Below are positions 8,532 through 16,519 of a stretch of DNA of 64,000 nt, one piece after another; within the stretch, counting starts at the first letter, position 1; every line of letters begins with the position of its first letter. The notes beneath the pieces are model-generated. The model was given only the letters and a program-made list of their open reading frames with translations, was not told the origin of the DNA and did not search any database. The stretch comes from Sphingomonadales bacterium (GTDB lineage: Bacteria; Pseudomonadota; Alphaproteobacteria; Sphingomonadales; Sphingomonadaceae). Made by a program: the position numbers and the translations under genes. The stretch is from positions 102,543-166,542 of the forward strand of contig JAIXUQ010000031.1 in NCBI GenBank assembly GCA_027483465.1, given 5' to 3'.

Positions 8532-11500
8532 TCCGGCCACTGCATGTCTCGGCGCTGGCGCTGGCAACCGCGCTGGGCGGCCCGGCACTGGCCCAGGCCG
8601 CCGCGCCAACGGTTATCCTGCCCACCGATCAGGATGTTCTCAAGCCCACCGCCGAAGGCCAGACGGCCCCGCCCGTGGCGCGGCCCCGCGCCGGCGCGGC
8701 TGCCCCGCAACGCGCCGCCGCGCCCGCCGCCCAGCCGGCACCCGCCCGCGTTGATCTGACCGCGGCGCTGATCCGCCAGGGCAAGGGCTGGCGCGCGCGT
8801 GGCCGCAAGGATCTCGCCAACGAATCGCTGCGTCGTGCCGTGCAGGCATCCCCCGGCAATGCCGAGGCGATCTTTCTCCTCGCCCAATATGCCGCCCAGG
8901 ATGGCAATGCCGAGAATGCCAATGCCTGGCTGAACCGGCTGCGCGGCCTGGTTGGCCCCGGTGATGGCCGTGTCGCCTCGGTGGAGCGCCTGCTCAACCG
9001 GGGGGCGTCGCCGCCGCCCACCGTGGCGCGCGCCAATGATGGCCTGTTTCCACAGCGCCCGGCCCCGGTTGCAGCCACGCCGGTTGCGGCCACCCCGCCG
9101 CCCCAACGCCCGGCCCCCCGCGTGGCCGAAGCGGCCGCACGCCCGGCCCCGGCTGCCCCGCGGGCCGCGCCCGTGGTCGTCCGCCCGGCTCCGCAGCCTG
9201 CCGAGGTGATGCTGCCGCGCGCGCAGGTGCAGAAACTCGCCGAGATGGCACCCCCGCCGCCGCCGCCCGAAGCCGCGCCGGCTGCGCCCGCCACGCCGGG
9301 GGAACCGCCTGCCGCTGCCCCCCGCAAGGCCGATCCCGATCCGGGCGGAGAGGCCCGGGCGTCCGGCTTCCGCGCGCTCAACGCCGGCCAGATCCGCGAG
9401 GCCGAGACCCAGTTCGAGCGGGCGCTTGCCGCCCGCGTCACCGACAGTGATGCCCGCGGCGGCCTTGGCATTGTCCGGGTGCGCCAGCAGCGCTTTGGCG
9501 AGGCCGAACAATTGCTGGTGCAGGCCATGCGCGGCCCGGAACCCCAGCGCTGGCAGGAAGCGCTGGACACCGCGCGCTTTTTTGGCGGGCTGATCAGGGC
9601 GCGCAACAGCGCCGAAGCCGGCCGGCTGGCCGATTCCGAAACCCAGGTGCGCAGCCTGATGCGTGGCGGTTACCGCGACAAGACCGAAGCCGAAATCCTG
9701 CTGGCCAGCGTGCTCCTGCGCCAGCAGCGCTTTGGTGAATCGGAAAGCCTGTATCGCGGCCTCTATGGCCGGGTGAATGACCGGCCGGAGATCGTGCTGG
9801 GCCTCGCCGAATCGCTGGCCCGGCTGGGCCGCGAAGACGAAGCCATCGCATTTCTCGACAAGGCGCCGCGCACGCGGGACACCCAGCAGGTGCGCGCCCA
9901 GTTGGAACGCACCCGCGCCACGGCACTGATGAGCAAGGGCGACAATTTTGGCGCCGGTGCCGCGCTGGCCGCGGCGCTGAACGCGGACCCGGAAAATCCG
10001 TGGACGCGCTATGAATTCGCCAAGTTCCTGATCAACGCCAACCAGCCGCGTGAAGCCAGCGAAGTGGCCGCACCGCTGTTTGCACAGGCCAACAGTGACA
10101 GCGAGGCGCTGCAGGCGGCGGCGCTCTATGCCGATTTTGCCGGTGATCCGCAGCGCGCCCAGGCCCTGCTGCAGCGCATTCCGCCGGCCGAGCGCAACGC
10201 CCAGGTGCGCGAGTTCGCCGAACGGGTGGACGTGAAATCACAGCTCACCCGCGCCCAGCTGCTGCAGCGCCAGGGCCAGACCGTGCAGGCAGTGAGCCTG
10301 CTGCGCCAGATCGTGGCCAAACCCGGCCTGCCCTTTGGCGCGCGCGCCCAGATCGCCCAGTCGCTGTTTGACATGGGAGACAATTATCAGGCCGGCAGCC
10401 TCGCGCTGCAGGCCGCGCGCGATCCCCTGCCCCAATCCGCCACGCCGGGGGATGGCACCGGCTTTCTGCTGGTGCTGGGCGGGGCGGGCCAGGATGACGC
10501 CGCCAACATGCTGCTGCAAAAGCTGGCCGAGCGCGTGCGCACGCCCGAGGACCAGGCGGCGTGGCGTCAGGCCTATGGCGCCTACGCGGAAAAGCGGGCC
10601 GATGCCCTGCGGCTGGGCGGCGATCTTGCCGGCGCCTTTGATATCCTGTCGGCCGCCGTGGCGGTGTTGCCGCGCCATGCGGGCCTGATGTCCACCCTCG
10701 CCCGTGTCTATGCCACCGGCAATATGCAGCGCGAAGCGGGGCAGGCCTATGATGCGGCCCTGTCGATGCGGCCCAACGACCCGTCGCTGGCGCTGGACGC
10801 GGCCCGGTCTGCCGCGGCCGGCGAGGATTATGGCCGTGCCGTGCGACTGATCGAGCGCGCGCTGCGCCAGCGACCGGACGATCCCGAAACTTATTATGAG
10901 CTGGGCAAGATCGAGCAGGCGCGCGGCCGCGAACGGGCTGCCGTCCAGGCGTTTGAGCGGGCCGATCGCCTGCTGGCCCGCAGTGCCGGCGGCCCCGCCG
11001 GCCTGCGCAATCCGCAGGGCGTGCTGGGCCCCAATCCCTTTGCCCGGATTGCCGGTGCAGCAGCGCCGGCGGTTCCAGCCCCGCAGGGCAGCTATGCCAG
11101 CTTTGGCCCGGCCCCGGCCAACGCGCCCGCCGCAGCACCCAACCCGGCCTTGCCGGCCTGGGCAGGCGGCCGTGCCTCTGCCCCGGCTGCCTATGGCCAG
11201 GCGACCGCGCCGGCCGTTCCGCCGTCCTTTGCGGCCTATGCGCTGCCCGCCAACGGCCAGGCCGCGATGGTGCCGGCGATGGCATCGCCGTCTGCCGTGC
11301 CGCAGCCGCCCGTGCCGCAACCGGCAATGCCCGTGGCGGCAATGCCACAAGCCTATGCCCAGGCCCAGGCGCCGTTCCCGCAGCCCCGCGTGCCGGAAAT
11401 CGGCTATCAGCCGCAGTCCGCCTATCCGGCGGCCGAGCCCTATGCCGGCCGTGGCTATGGCCCGGTGCAGCGCACCGCGGAAGCCCGCCCGCCGCGGGAC

Positions 11501-12748
11501 CGGTCTGCACCGGTGTATGAAGCCGAACCCAATGTGGATGTGCCCGTTCTGGGTGGCCGCATCACGGCGGTGACGGATGCCAGTGCGCCGCTGGCGGTGA
11601 GGGTGCGCAGCGAGCTGACCGCAGCGCAGCTGGATTCGATTCCGCTGGTCGAAGGCCAGGTGAACATGCGCGCCCGCAGCGGCGAGAGCGGCACCAGCAA
11701 TCTCACCGAGATCGGCGCCACCATCGAAGCGCTCGCCCCGCTGCGCGGTGTGGGCCAGCTGGGTGTGCGGGTGCGGCCGGTGCTGATTTCCGCCGGCACC
11801 CCCAACCTCAGCGCCACGGGGCGCACCGGCACCTATCCGCTGATCACCGCGCCCGGGATCATCAACGGTGTTGATATCGTGCTGCCGGCACAGCGCACCC
11901 GCAACGATGCCGGGGTTGAGGCGTCGCTGCTGTTCCGCAGTGGCTGGCTCAGCGCCGATGTCGGCATGTCGCCCTATGGCTTCCTCTACAACGACATCAT
12001 CGGCGGGGTGCGGGCCACACCGCGCTTTGGCGCGCTGGAGCTGAGGGTTGGTGCCGAGCGCCGGGCGGTGGAGGATTCGGTGCTGTCGTGGGCGGGCACG
12101 CTTGATCCGGTCACCGGAATCGCATCGGGCGGGGTGCGGCGCAATGCGGCCAACATCGGCGTGTCTGTCACCGGGGGCAGCGTGGGTGGCTATCTCGATG
12201 GCTCCTTCCGCCGCTTCACCGGCCGCAACGTCCCTGACAATGATTCGATCGAGGTCAACGGCGGCTTTTATTGGCGGCTGATCAACGAGACCGACCGGCG
12301 GCTCCAGATCGGCATGAACGTCAATTACCAGAGCTTCGAGCGCAACCTGCGCTATTTCACCCTCGGTCACGGTGGCTATTTCAGCCCGCAGCAGTTCGTC
12401 GCCATCGGCCTGCCGATCAACTATCTGGGCGCGGGCGATGATTGGCGATTCTCGCTGAACGTAACCCCCGGCGTTCAGTCGTTCAGCGAGGATCCGGCGC
12501 CCTATTTCCCGGGTTTTGCCACCCAGCAGAACCAACTGGTCAGCCTGTCTTTGCTGGATGATGCGGTGCCGGCCTTCTATCTTGGCACCAGCCGCTCCGG
12601 ATTCGGGATTGCCTCGCGGGTCAGCGGTGAATATCGCATCCAGCGGGCCACGTCGCTGGGTGGGCTGTTGTCACTCGATACCTTTGGCGCCTTCTCCGAA
12701 TTCCGCGCCGGCATCTTCCTGCGCCGGCAATTCAATATTGGGAAGTGA
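8528..12748 (+). CDS. bcsC: Cellulose export outer-membrane protein BcsC (TPR scaffold and beta-barrel)
   Basis: About 1406 residues from the ATG that overlaps the bcsAB stop. The N-terminus is a cleavable signal peptide (cut near ALAQ, residue 23). Long tetratricopeptide-like repeats follow (about residues 80-860, with Pro/Ala-rich interruptions near 160-250). A strongly Pro/Ala/Gln-rich spacer covers about 860-1010. The C-terminal 380 residues are the BcsC-type barrel, with many Tyr/Gly-rich strands and a terminal FLRRQFNIGK-type strand. BcsC forms the periplasmic TPR conduit and the outer-membrane exit for the glucan. The spacer is longer and more proline-rich than I expect for enterobacterial BcsC. 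The next gene begins immediately downstream. Confidence 0.93.
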   Translation: MIRPLHVSALALATALGGPALAQAAAPTVILPTDQDVLKPTAEGQTAPPVARPRAGAAAPQRAAAPAAQPAPARVDLTAALIRQGKGWRARGRKDLANESLRRAVQASPGNAEAIFLLAQYAAQDGNAENANAWLNRLRGLVGPGDGRVASVERLLNRGASPPPTVARANDGLFPQRPAPVAATPVAATPPPQRPAPRVAEAAARPAPAAPRAAPVVVRPAPQPAEVMLPRAQVQKLAEMAPPPPPPEAAPAAPATPGEPPAAAPRKADPDPGGEARASGFRALNAGQIREAETQFERALAARVTDSDARGGLGIVRVRQQRFGEAEQLLVQAMRGPEPQRWQEALDTARFFGGLIRARNSAEAGRLADSETQVRSLMRGGYRDKTEAEILLASVLLRQQRFGESESLYRGLYGRVNDRPEIVLGLAESLARLGREDEAIAFLDKAPRTRDTQQVRAQLERTRATALMSKGDNFGAGAALAAALNADPENPWTRYEFAKFLINANQPREASEVAAPLFAQANSDSEALQAAALYADFAGDPQRAQALLQRIPPAERNAQVREFAERVDVKSQLTRAQLLQRQGQTVQAVSLLRQIVAKPGLPFGARAQIAQSLFDMGDNYQAGSLALQAARDPLPQSATPGDGTGFLLVLGGAGQDDAANMLLQKLAERVRTPEDQAAWRQAYGAYAEKRADALRLGGDLAGAFDILSAAVAVLPRHAGLMSTLARVYATGNMQREAGQAYDAALSMRPNDPSLALDAARSAAAGEDYGRAVRLIERALRQRPDDPETYYELGKIEQARGRERAAVQAFERADRLLARSAGGPAGLRNPQGVLGPNPFARIAGAAAPAVPAPQGSYASFGPAPANAPAAAPNPALPAWAGGRASAPAAYGQATAPAVPPSFAAYALPANGQAAMVPAMASPSAVPQPPVPQPAMPVAAMPQAYAQAQAPFPQPRVPEIGYQPQSAYPAAEPYAGRGYGPVQRTAEARPPRDRSAPVYEAEPNVDVPVLGGRITAVTDASAPLAVRVRSELTAAQLDSIPLVEGQVNMRARSGESGTSNLTEIGATIEALAPLRGVGQLGVRVRPVLISAGTPNLSATGRTGTYPLITAPGIINGVDIVLPAQRTRNDAGVEASLLFRSGWLSADVGMSPYGFLYNDIIGGVRATPRFGALELRVGAERRAVEDSVLSWAGTLDPVTGIASGGVRRNAANIGVSVTGGSVGGYLDGSFRRFTGRNVPDNDSIEVNGGFYWRLINETDRRLQIGMNVNYQSFERNLRYFTLGHGGYFSPQQFVAIGLPINYLGAGDDWRFSLNVTPGVQSFSEDPAPYFPGFATQQNQLVSLSLLDDAVPAFYLGTSRSGFGIASRVSGEYRIQRATSLGGLLSLDTFGAFSEFRAGIFLRRQFNIGK

Positions 12749-12750
12749 AG

Positions 12751-13236
12751 ATGATGAATGCACCCGAAGCTGCCGGTGCCGACCCGCGTGACCAGGATCT
12801 CGCCTATCTGGCGGCCCGCGCCTTTGATCCGCAATGGCGGCTGTTCCTGGATTGCCTGGCCGGCGAATTGTTCCAGAATTTCGCCGCCGAGGAAGCCGGC
12901 GGCTTTTTCCGCCAGATCGGCATCCGCATGGCCGGCCAGTTGCAGCCCGGCCCCAGCGCAACGGTGCCCGAACTGGAGCAGGCGCTGAATGCCGTGTGGC
13001 AGGGCATCGGCTGGGGCCGGGTGCAACTGGTGGTGAATGATCAGGGCCTGTTCATCCTGCACCGCGCCTTCCCGGGCAGTCATGCGCCTGCCAGCGCCTG
13101 GCGCCAGGCCTTTGCCGCGGTGCTGGAAGGGCTCTATACCCATTGGCTGCAAAGCCAGGGCGGCGATCCTGCCATGCGCGCCGTTCATCTTGATGACGGC
13201 GCCGCCGATGCGCTGGTGTTCAAATTTGGCTTCTAG
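12751..13236 (+). CDS. bcsD: Cellulose synthase subunit D (BcsD/AcsD)
   Basis: About 161 residues, close to the 156 of AcsD, which forms a periplasmic octameric ring that channels glucan chains and aids crystallisation. The sequence is soluble, with FFRQIGIRMA in the first half and GWGRVQLVV followed by ALVFKFGF at the C-terminus, which matches my recollection of the family. There are alternative starts at GTG 12745 (overlapping the bcsC stop), ATG 12751 and ATG 12754. I prefer 12751 because GGGAAG ends 5 bases before it. There is no signal peptide, as in AcsD. Its presence marks the acetobacter-like operon type. The C-terminus overlaps the bcsZ start. Confidence 0.85.
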   Translation: MMNAPEAAGADPRDQDLAYLAARAFDPQWRLFLDCLAGELFQNFAAEEAGGFFRQIGIRMAGQLQPGPSATVPELEQALNAVWQGIGWGRVQLVVNDQGLFILHRAFPGSHAPASAWRQAFAAVLEGLYTHWLQSQGGDPAMRAVHLDDGAADALVFKFGF

Positions 13237-14242
13237 GCGGCGGTTTCTCGCGCTTGTGGGCGCGGCCGGCGTGAGCACGGCTGTCGCCCCTGTGGCCGCC
13301 GCCACGCCCGATGCCGAATGGCTGGCCTTCAAGGCCCGCTTTGTCGGCAGCGACGGCCGGGTGGTGGACAACGGCAATGGCGGCATCAGCCATTCCGAAG
13401 GCCAATCCTATGCGCTGTTGCTGGCCGAAAGCGCCAATGACCGCGAAGCCTTTGATCGCATCTGGGCCTGGACCAGCGCGAACCTGGCCCGCAAGGACGT
13501 GGCGCTGTTTGCCTGGCGCTTTGATCCGGTGAAGGGCGTCATTGACCGCAACAACGCCACCGACGGCGATCTGCTGATGGCCTATGCCTTGCAGCGGGCA
13601 GCCACCCGCTGGAAACTGCCGGCCTATGCCGAAATCTCGCGCCGCATCCGGGCCGACATCATCGGCCGGCTGGTCCGCCGCTTTGGCGGCCGCCTGTTGC
13701 TGCTCCCCGGGCTCGACGGTTTTTCCTTCGTCGATTCGATCACGGTCAATCCCTCCTATTTCGTGTTTCCGGCGCTGGATCTGTTTGCCCGGCTGGAACC
13801 GCGCTCGGCCTGGCCAGAACTGCGCGACGAATGTTTGCGGATCGTGCGCGAGGGCCATTTCGGCCCGGCTGACCTGCCGGTGGACTGGCTTCGTGTTGAT
13901 CAGGGTGGCCGGCTGTGGAGCGACCCGGATCGGCCGCCCACCTTTGGCTATGATGCCATTCGCATCCCGCTGTATCTGCTGTGGTCGCGCCGTGCCGGTG
14001 ATCAGGCGCTGCGCGGCATCCGGGCCTGGTGGCTGCGGGCGCAGGCCAATGGGCGCGGCATCCCGGCCAGCATCAATGTCGCCACCGGCGTCACCTCGCC
14101 GGAACTGCTTTCGCCGGGCGCGTTGCGCGTGGTCGAACTGGCGCTCAGCGGCCGGCTGTCAGGCGCCGCGTTGCCGATGGGCCTTGATTATTATGCCAGC
14201 GCGCTGTGGCTGCTGGCCGGCCAGGCCGCCGCCGCGCGATAG
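13208..14242 (+). CDS. bcsZ: GH8 endo-beta-1,4-glucanase BcsZ with Tat-like signal
   Basis: A glycoside hydrolase family 8 enzyme that trims or edits nascent cellulose in the periplasm. The family catalytic acid is seen in SHSEGQSY and the base region in NNATDGDL. Two starts are plausible. ATG at 13208 gives 344 residues beginning MRWCSN; TTG at 13226 gives a start directly before SRRRFLALVGAAG, a twin-arginine signal followed by a hydrophobic run and an Ala-rich cleavage region. Either way it overlaps bcsD by 11-29 bases. It is the last gene of the operon, 10 bases from a convergent gene. Length and motifs fit BcsZ. The Tat route, rather than Sec, is the unusual point and is read directly from the SRRRFL string. 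Confidence 0.9.
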   Translation: MRWCSNLASRRRFLALVGAAGVSTAVAPVAAATPDAEWLAFKARFVGSDGRVVDNGNGGISHSEGQSYALLLAESANDREAFDRIWAWTSANLARKDVALFAWRFDPVKGVIDRNNATDGDLLMAYALQRAATRWKLPAYAEISRRIRADIIGRLVRRFGGRLLLLPGLDGFSFVDSITVNPSYFVFPALDLFARLEPRSAWPELRDECLRIVREGHFGPADLPVDWLRVDQGGRLWSDPDRPPTFGYDAIRIPLYLLWSRRAGDQALRGIRAWWLRAQANGRGIPASINVATGVTSPELLSPGALRVVELALSGRLSGAALPMGLDYYASALWLLAGQAAAAR

Positions 14243-14252
14243 CCACGGCCCT

Positions 14253-14948
14253 TCAGGCCGCCGCGTCGCCCGGTTTGTCTTGCAGGGCATAGCCCATGCC
14301 CCACATGGTGGCGATATGGCCCGATTCCGGGGCACCCGCCTCGTGCAGCTTGCGGCGGATCTTGCACACGAACACGTCGATGATCTTGGAATCGGGTTTC
14401 TTGCGGCCTTCATACAGGTGCAGCACGAAATAATCCTTGGGCAGGGTCTTGCCCTTGCGCAGCGCCATCAGCTCCAGCAGCTTGAACTCGGTGGCCGTCA
14501 GCGCCACCCGCTTGCCGTCCACGCACACCTGGTGCGACGCCAGATCGATGGTGATCGGCCCCACCGTCACGATCGCCTGGCTGTGCCCCTGCGACCGCCG
14601 CCGCAAGGCATGCAACCGCGCGATCAGTTCGCCGGTTTCAAACGGCTTGACGACATAATCATCCGCACCGGCATTGAGACAGGCGATCTTGGTGCTGGTT
14701 TCGGCATGGCCGGAAATGATCACCACCGGCTGCTGCACCTTGTAGGCCCGGGCCAGCCGCAGCATGTCGAGGCCATTGCTGTCGGGCAGCATCAGATCCA
14801 GGATGATGGCATCATATTGCGCCGATCGCGCCAGCTCCAGCCCGGCCTTGGCTTCGGCCGCGCGCTGCGTGTCGATGCCGGCCTTGCCAAATGCCAGGGT
14901 GAGGGAACGTGCCAGCGTGTCATCGTCCTCGATCAACAGCACCCGCAT
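14253..14948 (-). CDS. CtrA-like OmpR-family response regulator
   Basis: 231 residues from the ATG at 14948, which has GAGG upstream. The receiver domain has the acidic pair EDD (7-9), phosphoacceptor Asp51 in ILDLMLP, and VKPF with the conserved Lys. The C-terminal winged helix contains LRKGKTLPKDYF and the KIIDVFVCKIRRKL string, which is almost a signature of CtrA, the alphaproteobacterial cell-cycle and envelope regulator. It is clearly a CtrA relative but diverged along the receiver, so I read it as a paralogue rather than the master CtrA. It lies next to cellulose, diguanylate cyclase and glycosyltransferase genes. A TTAACCAT box 61 bases upstream suggests control by itself or by CtrA. 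No partner kinase is in the window. Confidence 0.85.
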   Translation of the reverse strand: MRVLLIEDDDTLARSLTLAFGKAGIDTQRAAEAKAGLELARSAQYDAIILDLMLPDSNGLDMLRLARAYKVQQPVVIISGHAETSTKIACLNAGADDYVVKPFETGELIARLHALRRRSQGHSQAIVTVGPITIDLASHQVCVDGKRVALTATEFKLLELMALRKGKTLPKDYFVLHLYEGRKKPDSKIIDVFVCKIRRKLHEAGAPESGHIATMWGMGYALQDKPGDAAA

Positions 14949-15008
14949 CGACCCAGCCTCGTTATCGTTCGAATTCGTCAATTTCATGCGCCCGTGCACA
15001 ATGATCTG

Positions 15009-15016
15009 TTAACCAT
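15009..15016 (+). promoter_or_regulatory. TTAACCAT, CtrA/SciP-type site upstream of the CtrA-like gene
   Basis: The octamer TTAACCAT lies 61-68 bases before the start of the CtrA-like regulator, in the 127-base gap behind the diguanylate cyclase. A single half-site is weak evidence in any genome. I list it because of its position and because a fuller CtrA-like box occurs in the next promoter region. Confidence 0.3.
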
Positions 15017-15075
15017 CCGCGCAGACGGCGGCAATCCTTATCATTCGGATATGTGGCAGATCGCAGGTGGCGGGT

Positions 15076-16263
15076 TCAGGCCGCCGGTTGCAGGCGCTGG
15101 TCAAGCTGGCCGTGGTGCAGCACCCGGTTGCGGCCGGCCGCCTTGGCGGCATAAAGGGCGGTATCGGCGTCGCGCAGCAGCTGTTCGAACAGCAGCGCCG
15201 GATCCTTGCCGGCCGCAGGCGCTTCGCAGCTTGCCACACCGATGCTCACTGTCACCCGCGGGTGCTGCTCCTGATCCTGCCTGGCGTTGATGCGCGATGC
15301 CACCGTGAGCGCCTCGTCCCGGCCGGTCACCGGCAGGATCACTACAAATTCCTCACCGCCATAGCGGCCGAACGCGTCGTGCCGGCGCAGGGTGGCCCGC
15401 ACATGATCGGCAAAGGCCCGCAACACCTGGTCACCGGCCAGATGCCCGTACCGGTCATTCACCTGCTTGAAATGGTCAAGATCCAGCATCAGCACCGAAA
15501 ACGCCCGGCCCTGTCGCAGGAACAGGCCGGCCTCCGCTGCCCCCCGGTCCATCAGGGCGCCGCGGGTCAGGGCGCCGGTCAGCCGGTCGTGCAGGGCCAG
15601 ATGTTCGACGTGGTTGCGCACGCCTTCTTCGCCCAGCAGCACGAAACCGATGGTGAGCCAGAACAGCAGCAGGCCGTAGACCGCGAGATAGACCATCTGC
15701 GTGATCATCAGGCCGGCCAGGCCGGCGTGCTGGCCGGGCAGGCTGATCATCACCGCCCGCACCAGCATCAGCACCGCCACCAGCGCCAGCCCGATCAGCA
15801 GGAAACCGCCGGTGAATGTGTTGCGCCGGTGGCTCCACAGCGCCGCAATCGTCTCCCCTGCCAAGGCGCAGATCATGATCGCCAGAATCCACGCCCGCGC
15901 CACCATGCTGGGGCTGATGCTGGTAAAGACCCACATTGCCGCCACCGCGGCGACCAGCATAACCCAGGGCCAGCGCGGCGCGGTTTCGCCCAGAAACTGC
16001 CGCGTGCCCGTGGCATAGGCTGCCAGGCCGGTGAAGATCAGGCCGGCGCCGGCGGGGGGCAACAGCGCGAAGGCCATCGTGTCGCGAAACGCATAGAGCG
16101 TGCCACCCACGAAGATGAGCGCCGGCGCCGCGCTCCACAGGCCCATGCCGCGAAACACGTCGCGATAGCTGCGCCACTGATAGACAAGGATGACAGACAT
16201 GAGGACCGCCATGGCGGCCGCCAGCAGCACCGTGACGCGCAGATCGACAACGGTCAGCCGCAC
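15076..16263 (-). CDS. Membrane diguanylate cyclase (GGDEF domain)
   Basis: About 395 residues from the GTG at 16263, chosen because AGAGG lies 6 bases upstream and the first transmembrane helix then follows at once; an ATG at 16311 is an alternative. The first 220 residues hold about seven hydrophobic helices. The C-terminal GGDEF domain has LDLDHFKQVND and active-site GGEEF at about 302-306. The product-inhibition I-site RRHD lies exactly five residues before GGEEF, so feedback inhibition by c-di-GMP is expected. It makes c-di-GMP, which would activate the PilZ domain of the nearby BcsA. It is separately transcribed from a promoter shared with the divergent glycosyltransferase. Confidence 0.9.
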   Translation of the reverse strand: MRLTVVDLRVTVLLAAAMAVLMSVILVYQWRSYRDVFRGMGLWSAAPALIFVGGTLYAFRDTMAFALLPPAGAGLIFTGLAAYATGTRQFLGETAPRWPWVMLVAAVAAMWVFTSISPSMVARAWILAIMICALAGETIAALWSHRRNTFTGGFLLIGLALVAVLMLVRAVMISLPGQHAGLAGLMITQMVYLAVYGLLLFWLTIGFVLLGEEGVRNHVEHLALHDRLTGALTRGALMDRGAAEAGLFLRQGRAFSVLMLDLDHFKQVNDRYGHLAGDQVLRAFADHVRATLRRHDAFGRYGGEEFVVILPVTGRDEALTVASRINARQDQEQHPRVTVSIGVASCEAPAAGKDPALLFEQLLRDADTALYAAKAAGRNRVLHHGQLDQRLQPAA

Positions 16264-16354
16264 GTCTGCCTCTGGCGCCTGATATGCCCGGTCCCTCGCA
16301 TGACCGCCCATCTCCTGCCACACCGGCCCGGCGGCCGCCAACAGCGCCCCGTGC

Positions 16355-16370
16355 CTAATATAATGTTAAC
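16355..16370 (+). promoter_or_regulatory. CtrA-like box CTAA-N7-TTAAC
   Basis: The string CTAATATAATGTTAAC matches the full CtrA consensus TTAA-N7-TTAAC with one mismatch. It lies in the A/T-rich intergenic region between the diguanylate cyclase and the divergent glycosyltransferase, so it could control either or both. The spacing of exactly seven bases is the reason to take it seriously. The A/T-rich setting could also simply be a -10 element. Confidence 0.4.
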
Positions 16371-16519
16371 ATCAATTCTTCTGCCTGCCAGACAAGAATG
16401 GCTGCGGGTTGCCCCGCTTTCGCATCACTCTTGCTGCCCATCTGCCTTGGCCGGGCATTTCCGGCTTGTGGCGATGGTGCCATTTGTTAGATTGCCGTTC
16501 ATCCTCATTCCGTGTCCCG

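Noticed and set aside
6102..8609. Long open frame (about 835 codons) on the minus strand opposite the bcsA-bcsB fusion
   Set aside because: Residue composition is Arg/His/Gln/Gly-rich with no domain. It is the antisense of a strongly supported gene and a usual result of high GC.
8960..9330. Pro/Ala-rich repeats in bcsC as a tandem repeat or CRISPR-like element
   Set aside because: Degenerate codon-level repetition of Pro/Ala without regular units or spacers.
10238..12535. Open frame of about 765 codons on the minus strand opposite bcsC
   Set aside because: No recognisable fold; sense strand encodes a clear BcsC.
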